Below are positions 34,769-46,429 of a DNA stretch of 64,000 nt, in pieces. This DNA is from Siphonodentalium dalli (taxonomy: Eukaryota > Mollusca > Scaphopoda > Gadilida > Siphonodentaliidae): the NCBI GenBank assembly GCA_032622095.1, contig CP136063.1:119928723-119992722 (forward strand), in the 5' to 3' direction. Below the pieces are notes generated by a model. It was given only the letters and a program-made list of their open reading frames with translations. It searched no databases and was not told the DNA's origin. Position 1 is the stretch's first letter, and each line of letters starts with the position of its first letter. The position numbers were made by a program, and so were the translations under genes.

Positions 34769-35140
34769 TTTGAAGTACGGTAGTGAATGATGTAAAATAA
34801 AAAAAACTAGAGAGAACTAGACACTACACTCAAACCAAATTAGAACAAAAGTGTAGCGGAACACACACCTTGTCGAGGCAGGTTGGCACCAAGGCTGGAA
34901 TTTTACACAATTGAAGGAAAACATGATAGTATACGCACAGTATAGTAAAATCTGTGGTGAGCACCGTTTGTTTACAACAGTTTACCGCAAACCAGCGTTC
35001 ACTTCCGTCCATACACAGTGATCTTCAATAGTACGATTATATATAGGTGCTTCGTTTCGATAATGTGTAACTAAACGCCACGTTATCATTACTCGTCAGC
35101 GCCACTGTTCACTAAAGCGTATACCTCCATAACTGGGGTC
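34769..35140. other. Unannotated spacer
   Basis: Nothing was recognised. A 60-codon reverse frame at 34830-35012 has no family signature. Confidence 0.4.
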
Positions 35141-35192
35141 CCATGTGGCTCAATTGGCAACGTGCAGTGTCATATGCCGTCATAAAAGTGGT

Positions 35193-35200
35193 CCAGCGAT
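35193..35200. other. 8-bp target site duplication, left
   Basis: CCAGCGAT directly precedes the CAGAGACGTGG end of the hAT-like element. It is repeated exactly at 36303-36310. Confidence 0.9.
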
Positions 35201-36302
35201 CAGAGACGTGGCGACAGGGGGGTTTGGGGGTGGGGTGTCTCACCCAGCTTCGGTCAAATTTTTCAACAGTAGGAAATATCATACCTGCCAAAACATTAGA
35301 TGGAAATTTCACACCAACAATAGGTTGAAAATGTTCTTGTTGTTTGATTTTCAAACAATTTATTGGGGGGAGGGGATTAATTGTTTTTGACCATTATTTG
35401 CATATTTTCCTATTTTGTGTCAAATTTTTTGACTGAAATGGTCATTAGTTGGAAATTTTCCAACCTTAGGGGGGGGGTGACAGGTTGGAAATTTCCAACA
35501 CTTGGAAAGCTTGTGTCGTGGTCCCACCCCCGTGGCCAGTGAAAAACAGCTAGTTAATTTAAGAAAACAATATTGTCATACATTTGGTCAACATTTTCAT
35601 TGGAATTGTCATCAGTTGGAAATTTTCCAACCTAAGTGGGGGTGTCAGGTTTGAAATTCCAACTCTAGGAAGGCTTGAGGCTACTCTAGATGGTAGGATT
35701 TTACGATTTTCTTGTTCAGATTTCAAAATTTCGCATACTGGGCCGAACCATGGTCGGCCCGGTGTGTCACTGTCCCTTCCCCGTGGCCAATACAAAACTG
35801 CTAATTAGTTTAACAAAACAATAATTACTACATTTGGTGAAACTTGTGGACTGAAACGGTCATCAGTTGGAGAATTTTCCAAGCTGATGGGGAGTATGAG
35901 GTTTGAAATTTCCAACACTAGGAAAGCTTCAGTTGAGGCCAGTCTAGACGCTAGGATTTGCGATTTTCTTGTATAGTTTTCAAAATTTTCTCACACCGGT
36001 CGGCCCGGTGTGTCCTGGTCTCTTGTCCGTAGCCGTGTGCATTTGTCTGGAGTTAGATCACTATAGCTGTTAGGATTTATGCAATTTTCAGGTTAAAATA
36101 TCTTAATGTTCTCATACCGGGAATATAGAACCATGGTTTATGAATATATAGGATATTATGTCTGAGCACTGATATGCAAGGGGTGAAAATGGAATTATGC
36201 AAAACTTGTGTTTGGTCTGATTCTAATTTAAGGGGGGGTGAAGTTCAGTTGGAATTTCCCAATGTGGGCACCCCTAATGGAGACCCTCTAGCCACGTCCC
36301 TG
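35201..36302 (+). mobile_element. hAT-like MITE, complete copy with 8-bp target duplication
   Basis: The left end is CAGAGACGTGGCGACAGGGG; the right end in reverse complement is CAGGGACGTGGCTAGAGGGT. It is flanked by a perfect 8-bp duplication, CCAGCGAT. An 8-bp duplication with CAG-type TIRs is the hallmark of the hAT superfamily. The 1102-bp body is non-coding and built of three related modules, with GTCATCAGTTGGAAATTTTCC-type blocks near 35443, 35609 and 35866. Frames at 35145-35390 and 35584-35808 are incidental. Other copies are at 1158, 4368, 40144 and 53094. Confidence 0.88.
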
Positions 36303-36310
36303 CCAGCGAT
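36303..36310. other. 8-bp target site duplication, right
   Basis: CCAGCGAT follows the terminal CCACGTCCCTG of the hAT-like element and continues into the SINE (GTCGAAGTTGG). Confidence 0.9.
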
Positions 36311-36375
36311 GTCGAAGTTGGTTCAATTCCCGATGAGCGCAGATTGTGGGGGAACTTGATTTGTGTATCAGGGAA

Positions 36376-36672
36376 ATTAAATGTGTCAGTTGATTGTCGT
36401 TGTCTGGGGTGATTACTAGTTGAAATGAAAGACTTATTATGGACTTATTTCAATGATAAAACCGATTAGTTGGTATATATCCACCGTGGAATGTAGCAAT
36501 CAATAAGATTGTCGAAAATCTCAACCACATCGCCATTAGATTAACTTTCACAAAGTTTCGGATTAGCCGCCATGGTTTAGAAATTGAAAGGGGCAGACAC
36601 AAACAACATAAAGTACCCACAGAGGAAAGCAATTGCAAAACATGACAGTGTGCATGATATAGAGGTAGAAAC
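36376..36672. other. Unannotated spacer
   Basis: Nothing was recognised. Confidence 0.4.
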
Positions 36673-36748
36673 CCCCGTAGCCGAGGTGGTTATGTTGTGG
36701 ATACGGAGATCCCCGCAGCCGATGTGGTTATGTTGTGGATAAGATCAT
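36673..36748 (+). repeat. Duplicated tRNA-like A-box segment
   Basis: Two tandem 38-bp units: CCCCGTAGCCGAGGTGGTTA then TGTTGTGGATACGGAGAT, followed by CCCCGCAGCCGATGTGGTTA then TGTTGTGGATAAG. GTAGCCGAGGTGGTTA resembles the 5' D-arm region of tRNA-Leu/Ser. No B box follows at the right spacing, so this is probably a SINE head fragment, locally duplicated. Confidence 0.45.
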
Positions 36749-37132
36749 CGCAGTCTGGGCTAGACGCCGATATTGGCGAAAGTTGGGACCGATTTTCAAG
36801 CTTGTTCTGAGTTGAGGGACACCTCAGTGTGCCCTTCCGATCGATACATGGTCATTTCGATTTGAAATGAGTATTTGATCACGGCCGTTGAATCAAGTGC
36901 ATTTGAGGCAATGGATAGTCTTATACTGAGTCCGTGTCTCCGTGAATGTATTAAGTATACTCTCGTATACCAGTAACCGTATGTATGGTTACGGATACAA
37001 TTTCGGAGGAAGTACACAGTGCTGTTCCAATAAAATGGTAGATGCGTTCTGTGTCAATATTCGAACCCAATGCATGTTCAGACTGATATGCTTAATTGGT
37101 GCAATGAACACTCATACTGAGTCCGTGCCTCC

Positions 37133-37134
<2 letters not shown>

Positions 37135-37182
<48 letters not shown>
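37135..37182. repeat. (TA)n microsatellite
   Basis: Uninterrupted TA dinucleotides of about 48 bp. Confidence 0.95.
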
Positions 37183-37188
<6 letters not shown>

Positions 37189-37291
37189 ATTGACTGTATG
37201 CACCATTACCGAGAACAAAACCTTTGAACTACGCACAATTGTAAATATTTACTACTTTATTCGGGACGAATTATTTGGTGATAAACATACG

Positions 37292-37386
37292 GCAATGATT
37301 CCATCATAATGCTCACTGCATGAAATTCGTTTATAGCAATGATTCCATCAAGAATGCTCACTGCATGTACTTCGTTTATAGCAATG
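37292..37386 (+). repeat. Two-copy 44-bp tandem duplication
   Basis: GCAATGATTCCATCAtaATGC and onward through CTCACTGCATG, TTCGTTTATA is repeated after 44 bp with a few changes. A third GCAATG starts at 37381. Confidence 0.8.
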
Positions 37387-37789
37387 CCGCTGCTTTATGA
37401 TTATTTGGATATAGAATTTATGATAATAACTAACTTTGGGACGATAATTTGCTGTTCCATTTTGAACACTCGTTTCCACATTACTTTAACTGTGTGCCGC
37501 GGTTTTTAATTCTCTAATTAAAATGTCATTGTCGTGAAATGGCAGCTGTTTGCAATTCAGTTCAATTCAATGTATTTCTCTGATCACCAAATGCAGATAT
37601 TAAAGACTGTAAGGTAGTTACAAATACAAATAGTACAGAGTATAATTAAGGGTCTGTGCATTAATTGAATATGTGTGATTAGTTATTTTGAGCTTATATG
37701 GTGCTACCATAGAGTGCAGCCATAGGCATAAACTAGTATATCGGTGTTAGGGTCATGAAGCAAAGATATAACTTCGTCAATGAATATGG
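37387..37789. other. Unannotated spacer
   Basis: AT-rich sequence in which I recognise nothing. Confidence 0.4.
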
Positions 37790-37912
37790 GGTCTTTCTGC
37801 GCTTGTATTATATATTCGTCTGTTTGGCGTCTGCTCATATTTCCTGATCACCCTTCCAGAGGAATAATAGGCCATGCCCATGTATACTATATAATTGACG
37901 GGAGAAGCCAAT
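37790..37912 (-). repeat. Dispersed repeat family D copy (reverse, partial)
   Basis: In reverse complement it carries GGCTTCTCCCGTCAATTATA, CCTCTGGAAGGGTGATCAGG and AAATATGAGCAGACGCC. These correspond to the first half of the 34155 and 41385 copies. Confidence 0.5.
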
Positions 37913-38480
37913 TAGTAAAGAAATGGTTAATTTTCTATTGGGCGAGATACTTCAATTCATTCCGGTTGAAATGTCACCTATTTATCTATACCGAGACTAA
38001 CTGAGTATGAACCATTAGATGTTACGGCCTCTCGACGACTTATGAGGCGTCTCGCCGGACGTCCATATCATAAATTGTGAAAACGGCACGCATTAACAGA
38101 CCCCCGTAGAGCTTCGCGTGACTTTTGACTATACACGCATCAGAGACTTCTCCTTGTCGTCCACACTTCACAGAAAACGGAAGTGGATTGTGTTAATATT
38201 TATTAAGATCATAGAACCGTCGAAAATGGTCCACGCAAATAAGCAACATTCACACATAAATCACCCAACTTAGACAAGGTCTGCCGAACACCAAGTATTC
38301 AATCGATTTTAATGTATTAACACATCGATTACTGAATGGATATTCACATTGAAACGTCCACTCTTCGTGTGTAGGTATATTCAGACACTACACAAGCAGA
38401 TCACCGACAGATAAACGCTATAATGATACATTTGAGGATGTTGAGCCAAAGCGTTCGACAAACGAGCTGATACTCATTGA
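37913..38480. other. Unannotated spacer
   Basis: No gene was recognised. A short imperfect hairpin lies near 38026-38060. Confidence 0.4.
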
Positions 38481-38611
38481 TTAACCCTTTCAGTGCCAAG
38501 TCCGATTTTTGTATCAACCCATATGTCCTTGATCATTTTTCAAATTTATTGATTATAATAATGTGATACATTGATGGAAAGAGCTCTTAGACTTGGCACT
38601 GAAAGGGTTAA
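38481..38611. mobile_element. TTAA-flanked short MITE, family D-type ends (131 bp)
   Basis: It begins TTAACCCTTTCAGTGCCAAG and ends with the exact reverse complement, CTTGGCACTGAAAGGGTTAA. TIRs are 22 bp including TTAA, extended by TC/GA. The core is only about 85 bp. It shares the TTAACCCTTT start with the 7707-8107 element but not the rest of the TIR, so it is a different piggyBac-type MITE. Confidence 0.85.
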
Positions 38612-40143
38612 ACACCCCAATATTATAATCAACAGGTTGCTCATTCTTGAATCTTTCGGCATGTATATATACGTAATGATCAAAGCTGTGTCCGCCGCCT
38701 TAGACCGAATGATCCAAGATGGAGAACCTGTTAGTTAACGATGTCCGATGTGCTCCAATATTGTTAGATAAACCATTAAAACCACATGGCGGTTTGGGCT
38801 CTAAAATACTATTATTCGCTTTTGAATTTTTCCCGGTATCGAATTAGGTCGGTAAAAACTTTAACTACCTTTCTACGAGCATTATTTGTCCCAGAAATAC
38901 GAATTAAAGTCATAACAAAAAATAGCCACTTGCACGGCATGGAACAGAAAAGAGCGTTCCGTGTTAGTCTATTCCATATATATGGGAAATAAAGATCGTT
39001 TATTTCAATTCTCTGTTAAAGCTGGAAAAGGCAAGTAATTTTCAGAGCAGGTGTAGCCTGTATATCATTTTTTCGTATATTTGTATACCAATCTTATACC
39101 TCCTTCCAAATAACGTATAGACGAAATGTGGAATCTCGAATGAGCCATGCCCATTTAAGCGTATTACTCCCTCTCTCCCAATTGTGTTTGTTTGTTGACT
39201 CTTAAGTGAACTTTCGTACGAAAGTAGCAATGTGAATCAAGTCGCTATTCGTCAGAGTCGTTATTTCGTGAGAGAATCCGGACTCAGTTTACGGATTACA
39301 CCCCGTACGACGTGGTTCGGTAAACGAACAGACCAGAACCAGTAAACAAGCAGACCGTAATCGTTAGTTCGTCGTAATTCAGATTCCGATTCTGATTCTA
39401 ATGTCTGATTCCGTAAAAACACAATAAAACACAAGAATCCGTCCCTTGGGTACAAATTATTGAAGAATATAAACGATCCATATCAAAGAATTATAAATGC
39501 GGAGACAAATTTGTGTTATCGGGTGTAAACGGGGAGAATTTTGCTGAAATTAGCCAAATAATAATGTTATTGATAGTAACGCTGGGGGGGGGACTTCGAT
39601 TGATGGCGAACTTGAAGCAAATCCTTGTCAATTTCATTATCAGTTTCATCATGTTCATTTCAAAATGCCATCCATAAAATACCGCCCGAAAGCAAGAGAC
39701 ATGTCGATTTCAAATTCGCCGGATAACGTCACCACTGACCGAATTCATGTGAACCTGTATGTATGTGTCTCCTGCTTTGTTCGTAATTATATGTTTCTTC
39801 TTATTCAAGAAATAGTAGGATTATATTATATCAATGGATTATCAGATACACGTATGTACTATCTAGTCTCATAGCAATTTCATATTTAAAATGTTTTGTT
39901 TCGTTAAATGCAGTCCACAATAGTCTCTGTAGTGCCGAAACACGGACACTTTTGGCCAATGTGCTGTGCAATAATTGGAAAATGAAGCTTTACCATTGTA
40001 GCTAATGATGTGTACTTGTGACCGCACGTGAGCTGCATCTCCCAATAGCATAAACACAAATGTAAAGCTTATGCTAGGATCGCAGGACTATATAGTGGAA
40101 ATGTCTGTCAATTTATTTGATTAAATACCTACACGTACAAGTT
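38612..40143. other. Unannotated intergenic sequence
   Basis: No gene was recognised. Frames at 38786-38992, 39042-39230, 39261-39455, 39665-39874 and 39869-40057 have no recognised domain. Confidence 0.4.
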
Positions 40144-40492
40144 CTAGGGACGTGGCTAGAGTCTTCCCATGGGGTGCACCTTCAAATTTCTAACTGCACC
40201 ACCACCCCCTTGAACCAAACATCAAACTCACAGGTTCGCATGATAACATTTGCACCCCCTTGGAAATATTCAACTTGACATACCCTAAGATTGGAAATTA
40301 TAAACTGATGACCATTTCATACACTAATTACTGGTTAGAAAATCAAACAATGAGAACAATTCCAACTTATATAATTATGGTGTCAATTACCCAACTAATG
40401 TTGTGTCAGACAAGAAATTTCAAACTGTTGGAAATGTACCAAAGTTGGGTGGGGGAGAGACACCCCAACCAACCCCTGTCGCAATGTCTCTG
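40144..40492 (-). mobile_element. hAT-like MITE, short copy
   Basis: The left end is CTAGGGACGTGGCTAGAG, the family right-type end with one extra T. The right end reads CCCCTGTCGCAATGTCTCTG, the reverse complement of the family left-type end. Interior deletion leaves 349 bp. Flanks TACAAGTT (40136-40143) and TACAACTG (40493-40500) agree at five to six of eight positions, compatible with a mutated 8-bp target duplication. Confidence 0.75.
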
Positions 40493-41384
40493 TACAACTG
40501 ACAAGTTTCATGTGTTCTCCACAACGTCATCGGAATTTGATTCAGGAGATCTAGAGCTGTTAGAAATATATATAAGATACAAATGATTCGAAGCAATAGC
40601 TTATCATGTACAATCGTCATCTATCCTTCCTACACTGCATACCAGACGCATTCGTTTGATGTGTCACCTCGCACTCTTTTCTATACCGATCTATACTTCG
40701 TTCCCGCTATACTAAATCTATTTTCAATCAACTTCGTTCAATTACTCCATATGAAAAAAAATCTCATTTTTAAATATATCGATCCAGCCCACACTGTGAG
40801 TAGCTGAGTAACATATATATACATATATGATATTACCAACAACGATCTTCTAAAAATGATCATGAACATCATTACCTAATATTATGTAAGCACTCTCAGT
40901 GTGGGTTTATTCACACGTGACCGGAAACTAAAACTTTGTTCTTGATGTCGGATCCCCTCCATACAACCAATATTAATACATCATATTTTATACTCTAGAT
41001 TTTGAATTATATGGAATAAATACTGTTTATATAAACATTTCGGTAACCAATGGGTGACGTTTTCGTAGTTTCAGTCTTCCTCCGGACATTATATAGCTGT
41101 AGCGGTCGGTCTCACCGGGCTATGTGGAAGCACAATCTTCGTGCCGCAAACGTGCGATCGATTTCTTCTTGGTGAGATAGCTAAATCAGTCAACCTTAAA
41201 TAATACAACTTTAATTTGTCGGATGTTCAGTGCGCCGTGCGATAAAGGCCACGGTTTTAAACGAAGTTTGCTTTTACTTCTGCACACAGACGTTCGTTGC
41301 ATGACTGTATCTTTAGAGAGACATTTATTCACAAACGACATGCAGACTTATAGTAGTAATATACGGTGCCGAGAACCCTTTCAC
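40493..41384. other. Unannotated intergenic sequence
   Basis: No gene was recognised. The 84-codon frame at 41223-41477 overlaps the next repeat and has no recognised motif. Confidence 0.4.
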
Positions 41385-41600
41385 AAAATACTCATTGACG
41401 AGTATTTCCCATATAGAAAATGTTCAGATAATAAGTTCAACAAACGATTTCTGAACATTTGCCGCAAAAGACTATGAATCCTTCAGCACTTGTATTATCT
41501 TTTTGTCATACTGTCGTCTGATTGCTTTACATGAGCACCCCTCCAAATGAATATTACACCATGCCAATGTATATTTTATAACTGAATGGGAGAATCAATT
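41385..41600 (-). repeat. Dispersed repeat family D copy (reverse, near complete)
   Basis: In reverse complement it carries GATTCTCCCATTCAGTTATA, AAATATACATTGGCATGG, CATTTGGAGGGGTGCTCATG, GCAATCAGACGAC, TTATTATCTGAACATTTTCT and AATACTCGTCAATGAGTA, in the family order. Confidence 0.6.
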
Positions 41601-41741
41601 CCGTATATAGGTCCGTTTAAGGGGGCGTAAAAGTGGCGCGTTTTAACACCAACTGCCCTGGATTTAATAAAATAAAAGGTCAGCCGACCACAGTGTCCCC
41701 CGAAAACGTGGCAAATCGATGCCGCTTTGTTAAATAAATTA

Positions 41742-43222
41742 AAAAACAACTTGAATTTTTCTAAGTCGAAAAGGGTTAATAACTCTGTAAAAATATTAGG
41801 TATAGGATTCCGGAAACGGAAAAATATCAAGGGTATTAAGATAGGGAATTCAGAATTTAAACTTTCACAATATGCTGACGATACCTCATTATTTCTTGAT
41901 GGTGACCACCAAAGCCTTCATAATGCATTCGAGCTATTACATGACTTTTATCTTATTTCAGGTTTAAAAATTAATTACGACAAAACAGTTGCGGTATGGA
42001 TTGGTAAGAAAAGAGATTGTACTGACTCTATATGTGACAGATGGAAAATAAGATGGCTATCAAATGGTTTTAAAGTTCTCGGTGTAAATTTCCAATTAGA
42101 TGCCGATGATATATTTTCGAATAATTACATCACAGCGTACAACCAGATACGAACAATTTTTTCTGTGTGGTCTAAAAGACACCTGGCGGTTATCGGCAGA
42201 GTCACAATATTCAAGTCATTGGTACTTTCTAAACTCTGGTTTTTATTTATGACAATTCCAAATCCACCAAAAACATTCTTAACTGACATAAACAAAGACA
42301 TATATAATTTCATATGGGATAAAAAACCTGACAAAATTGCTAGGAAATATTTTCAACAAGACTATTCCATGGGAGGTTGTAAAATGATTGATATCCAAAC
42401 ATTTATGCATTCAATGAAAATATCATGGGTGAAACCGGATTCTTGGCAAAACCTCGTCCGATATCAAATGGAGTGTAAAAACAATGACAAATGGTATATA
42501 TCGAATGGATGTGCCCTTAATAGATATAAAAGCAAATATATCAATCAATTCTGGATAGATGTTCTAGATGCATGGAAAATATTAAACTTAAAGATGGCTC
42601 CAAAAACGCACAGTGATGTGATCTCATCGACGATTGTAAATAACGATATTTTCAAAATAAACAAACACGCAATTAATGACAGATCGTTGGCCCTTCGTGG
42701 CATATATTTTGTGAACGATCTTATGTGTGATAATAACAAGTTAATGTCCTATGACGAAGCAAAGCGGTTATATGGCATTAAAACAGATTTTTTGACATAC
42801 AACGGTATAATCTCTTCAATAAAAAAATACCTAACTAAAATGGAAAACTCTAGTAGCTATCAACAAAGTAACAATGATCGACTGAACAACCCAATACTAC
42901 CGTATCAGATCGAACACTTACTCAAATCGAATTCGAAGTATATATACAATTGCATTCAAGACCCCAAAATGAACATGAACCTCATCTCAAAATGGGAGAA
43001 GAAACTAAATATGCACCATGAATTAGACTGGTGGTCAGACGTTTTTTTAAACTCCCTTTGTTCAGTTTTGTGACATGAAATATGTATGGTTTCAATATCG
43101 GATAAACAATAGAATATTAGGGACTAACAATGGGGTCGTCCCGTTTTGCAGACACCTATTGTTTTGGGTATGTTATGGTAAAGGTGTGAATAATCCTCTT
43201 AACGACTACTTAGGCCTTTCCT
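41742..43222 (+). pseudogene. L1/Tx1-type LINE ORF2 fragment (RT 3' part and C-terminus)
   Basis: A 448-codon open frame (41727-43073) carries the catalytic YADD box of reverse transcriptase (residues 49-52, about 41871-41882). It then shows GLKINYDKT, FKVLGVNF (115-122), WSKRHLAVIGRVTIFKSL (148-165), FIWDKKPDKIAR (195-206) and GGCKMIDI (216-223). This order is typical of L1-superfamily (Tx1-like) ORF2. The endonuclease and N-terminal RT motifs are missing, so it is 5'-truncated. After TGA at 43071-43073 homologous sequence continues in another frame (VWFQYRINNRILGTN, 43075-43222), so a frameshift separates the two. The first ~28 residues derive from a repeat also found at 46600-46810, not from the LINE. 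Likely inactive. Confidence 0.88.
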
Positions 43223-43404
43223 AGTTTGTTTGATTGGATTCGGTTTTTTTCTGCCCTTTTTATTATGAGAAAGAACCGAGGTTTGGGTTGAATTTATGAC
43301 TGTTTATTAGTTATGGATAATATAAAATACATGCAAATAATAATGACAAAAACATGAGGTACAAACATTAACGAATTATAAACTTATAAATGACAACAAC
43401 ATGC
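43223..43404. other. Likely 3' UTR of the reverse-strand LINE fragment
   Basis: On the reverse strand this directly follows the LINE stop codon. It is AT-rich with AATAAA-like motifs (AACTAATAAACAG near 43300). Confidence 0.4.
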
Positions 43405-43835
43405 TCAATGACCGCATAACTTGGCCATCTCATCCAGGAAATATACTTCATCTATCTCGCCTGCTACACTATCTTGAAATGACGTCTGGAATTTTTTAAG
43501 GCACGATACTTTCTCTTCTCTAGTGTTCTGTATCTTCATATATGTTCCCACAAATACATTTTGGATCATCAGTCAGGAATCGCTCAAACTTGTGTGCTAT
43601 TAAATCACTACAACCAAGGCGTATTCTCGCATGTACTATATCTGTGTCCTTCATAAAAATAAACTGGAATAATTGGATCACCCCGTTTCAGAGTGTATTT
43701 CAACAACGAAATTGATTTTTATATTCCTCATCTAAACAGTTCCATAATCCAGGACCTGATTGAAAGAATGAGTTCAAGAAACTTTTAGTCGGAGAGTATA
43801 CCCAGCTCACATTAGTTGCTGTTCTATGTAGGTCA
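43405..43835 (-). pseudogene. LINE C-terminal fragment (reverse strand), frameshifted
   Basis: Reverse-strand translation gives TATNVSWVYSPTKSFLNSFF, GPGLWNCLDEEYKNQFRC, then in a shifted frame DIVHARIRLGCSDLI and a zinc-knuckle start CICGNIYEDTEH. After another shift comes CLKKFQTSFQDSVAGEIDEV and a final stop at 43405-43407. The SFLNSFFxxxxxLWN and ARxRLGCSxL ... CxCG ... EDxEH series is the common C-terminal end of many non-LTR retrotransposon proteins. At least two frameshifts and several stops make it a pseudogene. It lies tail-to-tail with the L1-type fragment and is a different family. Confidence 0.8.
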
Positions 43836-46429
43836 TATAAATGATATATATATTGAATATTAAGGTTAAAGGGTAACTTTAAATTAAAAATATTATGATT
43901 ATAAGTATATATTGTTTACCCAAATCTCGAATGACTCATTGTCAAATAAGATAATTAACCAAATATGCTACTACAAAGTACTAATGTGTCAGACTAAAAG
44001 TGCAACCAACTGAGAATATGGGATATGTAATGTATACTGGTGTCCCACAATTTTAGTTTTTTTTCTTTTTTTTAAAAGTGTCCACACAAATATATGAAAA
44101 TCAAACGTATAAAAGTTATTATATACATGTACCGTATAATATGAGACCAAACAAGGAGACCCGGTTAACAAGTCAGCATTGGTGCATACACATGCCTCTC
44201 AGATATTGTGTGTGTGTCACTTTAACACATCACACGAATCCCTTTTGTGCATTGTCATAGTAATTAATCTGTAAACGTTAAAAATAGATCTAAAGCCCAA
44301 CAACCTCAATTCTGGGGAACTGGGGAGATTGGTGAACTAACTGGTCCTCTTATGAAAACTTATGAAATAATCTATTCTAAGTGACTACTCGATGTGTCAT
44401 TAACTGAAAAAACAAATAAAATGAATTTTAATTTAATACAAGCAATTGAATGAATTGTCCATTTCTAATCAGTATTATTTGATTTAAATTACTATCTTAG
44501 AAAACATGAACAATTTCAACTTATTTTCAATGGTCATGGATAATACTAATCTGTCAGATCCTTTAAAGAGAACTCATATGAGGTGCAGTCAACCAACCAA
44601 TCCCAAATTTAAATCTAAATGTAAAATTGAACTCAGATAACAAAATTAAACTAAATAAATTCTGTCTTTGATATATTATTATAATAAATATGTAATAATA
44701 ATTAGTGATACCGATGATAGATATACTAGTATGAGGTTAATAAATTATGGGAGTTCATTCATCTAATGTCACTCTCAGTTATGAATGTATTTAATATTAT
44801 TGTAGGTATTTGGGGAGGCGGTTGGGTGGCCATTGTGGGGTGGGCACCTTTATGCGAGCCTCTGCAGCAAGGTTTACAGAGTTTCAAAATGTTCTGATTG
44901 TGATGTTGTGTGGTATTGGAAATAATACATAATTTATCAGAAAGTCTGGTCGATGTACCATTATAGCACTAGAAAGCTGGTGTAATTATTCTAAATTTTT
45001 GTCAAATGTTGCAAATCCAGGGAAAAATCTCCATAAATTTATAGCAAAAAAGATATTTTACCAAACCCAATCCGTCAGTTAAATGAAAAGTATGTTTAAA
45101 GATACTTCTGATTTACGTCACAGATAACTGCTTATATATAACTTATGCTGTGGAGATTTGCTTGGAGGTCCCCATACAGTTCTGGTCAACTGACCCCCCC
45201 CCCCTGAAATTTCCTGAATAGTGGTAATAATAATATGCATGAAATGATATTTAATTTAATCTATATGATACTCACCATGTATATATTACAACCCCTCACT
45301 TTCTCGGTCTTCTGACCATGCCGCAATGGTGAAAATATTAATGAGACTGGAATTTCAAACACCATATCTCTAACACAGATATTGTAATGAATCGGCACTC
45401 TACGACACGCAGTCACTGAGCCAGGCGGGGTCAAATTATGTAGTTACTTTTAAGAATTGAAGTGTATTTGACTCAAATGATAAAAGACAGATTAAAGTGT
45501 GTCATTGTTTCCAGTAAGCTCAGACCTAGAATTACGCGTAAAGACTCCATATACATTCACAATTCACTCCTTAAATCTTACCGAACAACTCCAGAAATAA
45601 ATCACAAATTCACGAACACGTCAGTCGGTCACTGCCTTTTGGCTAACTGTGTCATCGTGTCAAGGTTACCCGCTCAGCATGATCTGCACGTGCGCTTATG
45701 TGGTCCCTGATCTAATTTGACAATGTGCCAAAAATAGCAGTAATGAAAACAGGGGCGTGAAGAGGTAGCTTAGAGGCGTGTAGTTCTGTGCCGATACATT
45801 ATATCTACCGTGAGCTATCGAAATCAATGCCAACAGCGACAATGCTAGTGATATTAACTAATTTTAATACCGTGTTTTATATTATTAATGAACTATTTAG
45901 GCTCATCTAAAGTTTATTTTAATTTTAATTAAAATCAGAATATTTCGCCAGATATATGGAAAATAAGAGATGGTCAGTAAAAGTGCACCAGCTCTGCGGT
46001 GAGTAAAATTAATTGTATACCACCTATCCATGCCGTACATAATCACGTTACGTAAATATACCAGATTTTAAGACTTTTAGCTCGATGCTAACACTAATTA
46101 ATAATCCCTCAATGTTAATATTTTGCATTATGTAATTAGCTTATATATACCTAATAACGTGAGGGACTCAGAAAAAATTATAAATAATACATATACCCAA
46201 TATTTCATTTTCATTATATTTATTATTATAACTAATGGAAATTTAATATAACTAAATAACACAACATTCATAAAACCATTCACTCCACACTCTTTTTTCT
46301 CTTCTACCTTTCTACAGTCTCAACAAAAAAAAACGAAAGAGACAAAAACTGTTTAATTACCAACCATTAACTGTAATATACTTCATGTATTATCACAATG
46401 TATTTGTCTTTTTTCAAATAAAAATTTAT
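43836..46429. other. Unannotated AT-rich intergenic sequence
   Basis: No gene was recognised. The region is strongly AT-rich, with poly-C at about 45194-45203 and several A runs near 46320-46440. An 82-codon frame at 45462-45710 has no recognised domain. Confidence 0.4.

Larger units (their letters stand above)
35141..36375 (+). repeat. tRNA-derived SINE split by a hAT-like element
   Basis: The 5' part (35141-35200) has an A-box-like TGTGGCTCAATTGGCAACG. After the insertion the SINE resumes (36303 on) with a B-box-like GGTTCAATTCCCGAT, then GAGCGCAGATTGTGG and GTGTATCAGGG. The last two motifs occur in the SINE at 5600-5812. The A- to B-box distance after removing the insert is about 80 bp, somewhat longer than in a tRNA. 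Not a functional tRNA. The 3' limit is approximate. Confidence 0.65.

Noticed and set aside
45340-45425. Reverse-strand SINE with TGGCTCAGTGACTGCG and GTTTGAAATTCC
   Set aside because: Both boxes deviate from consensus and no second copy was seen in the window.
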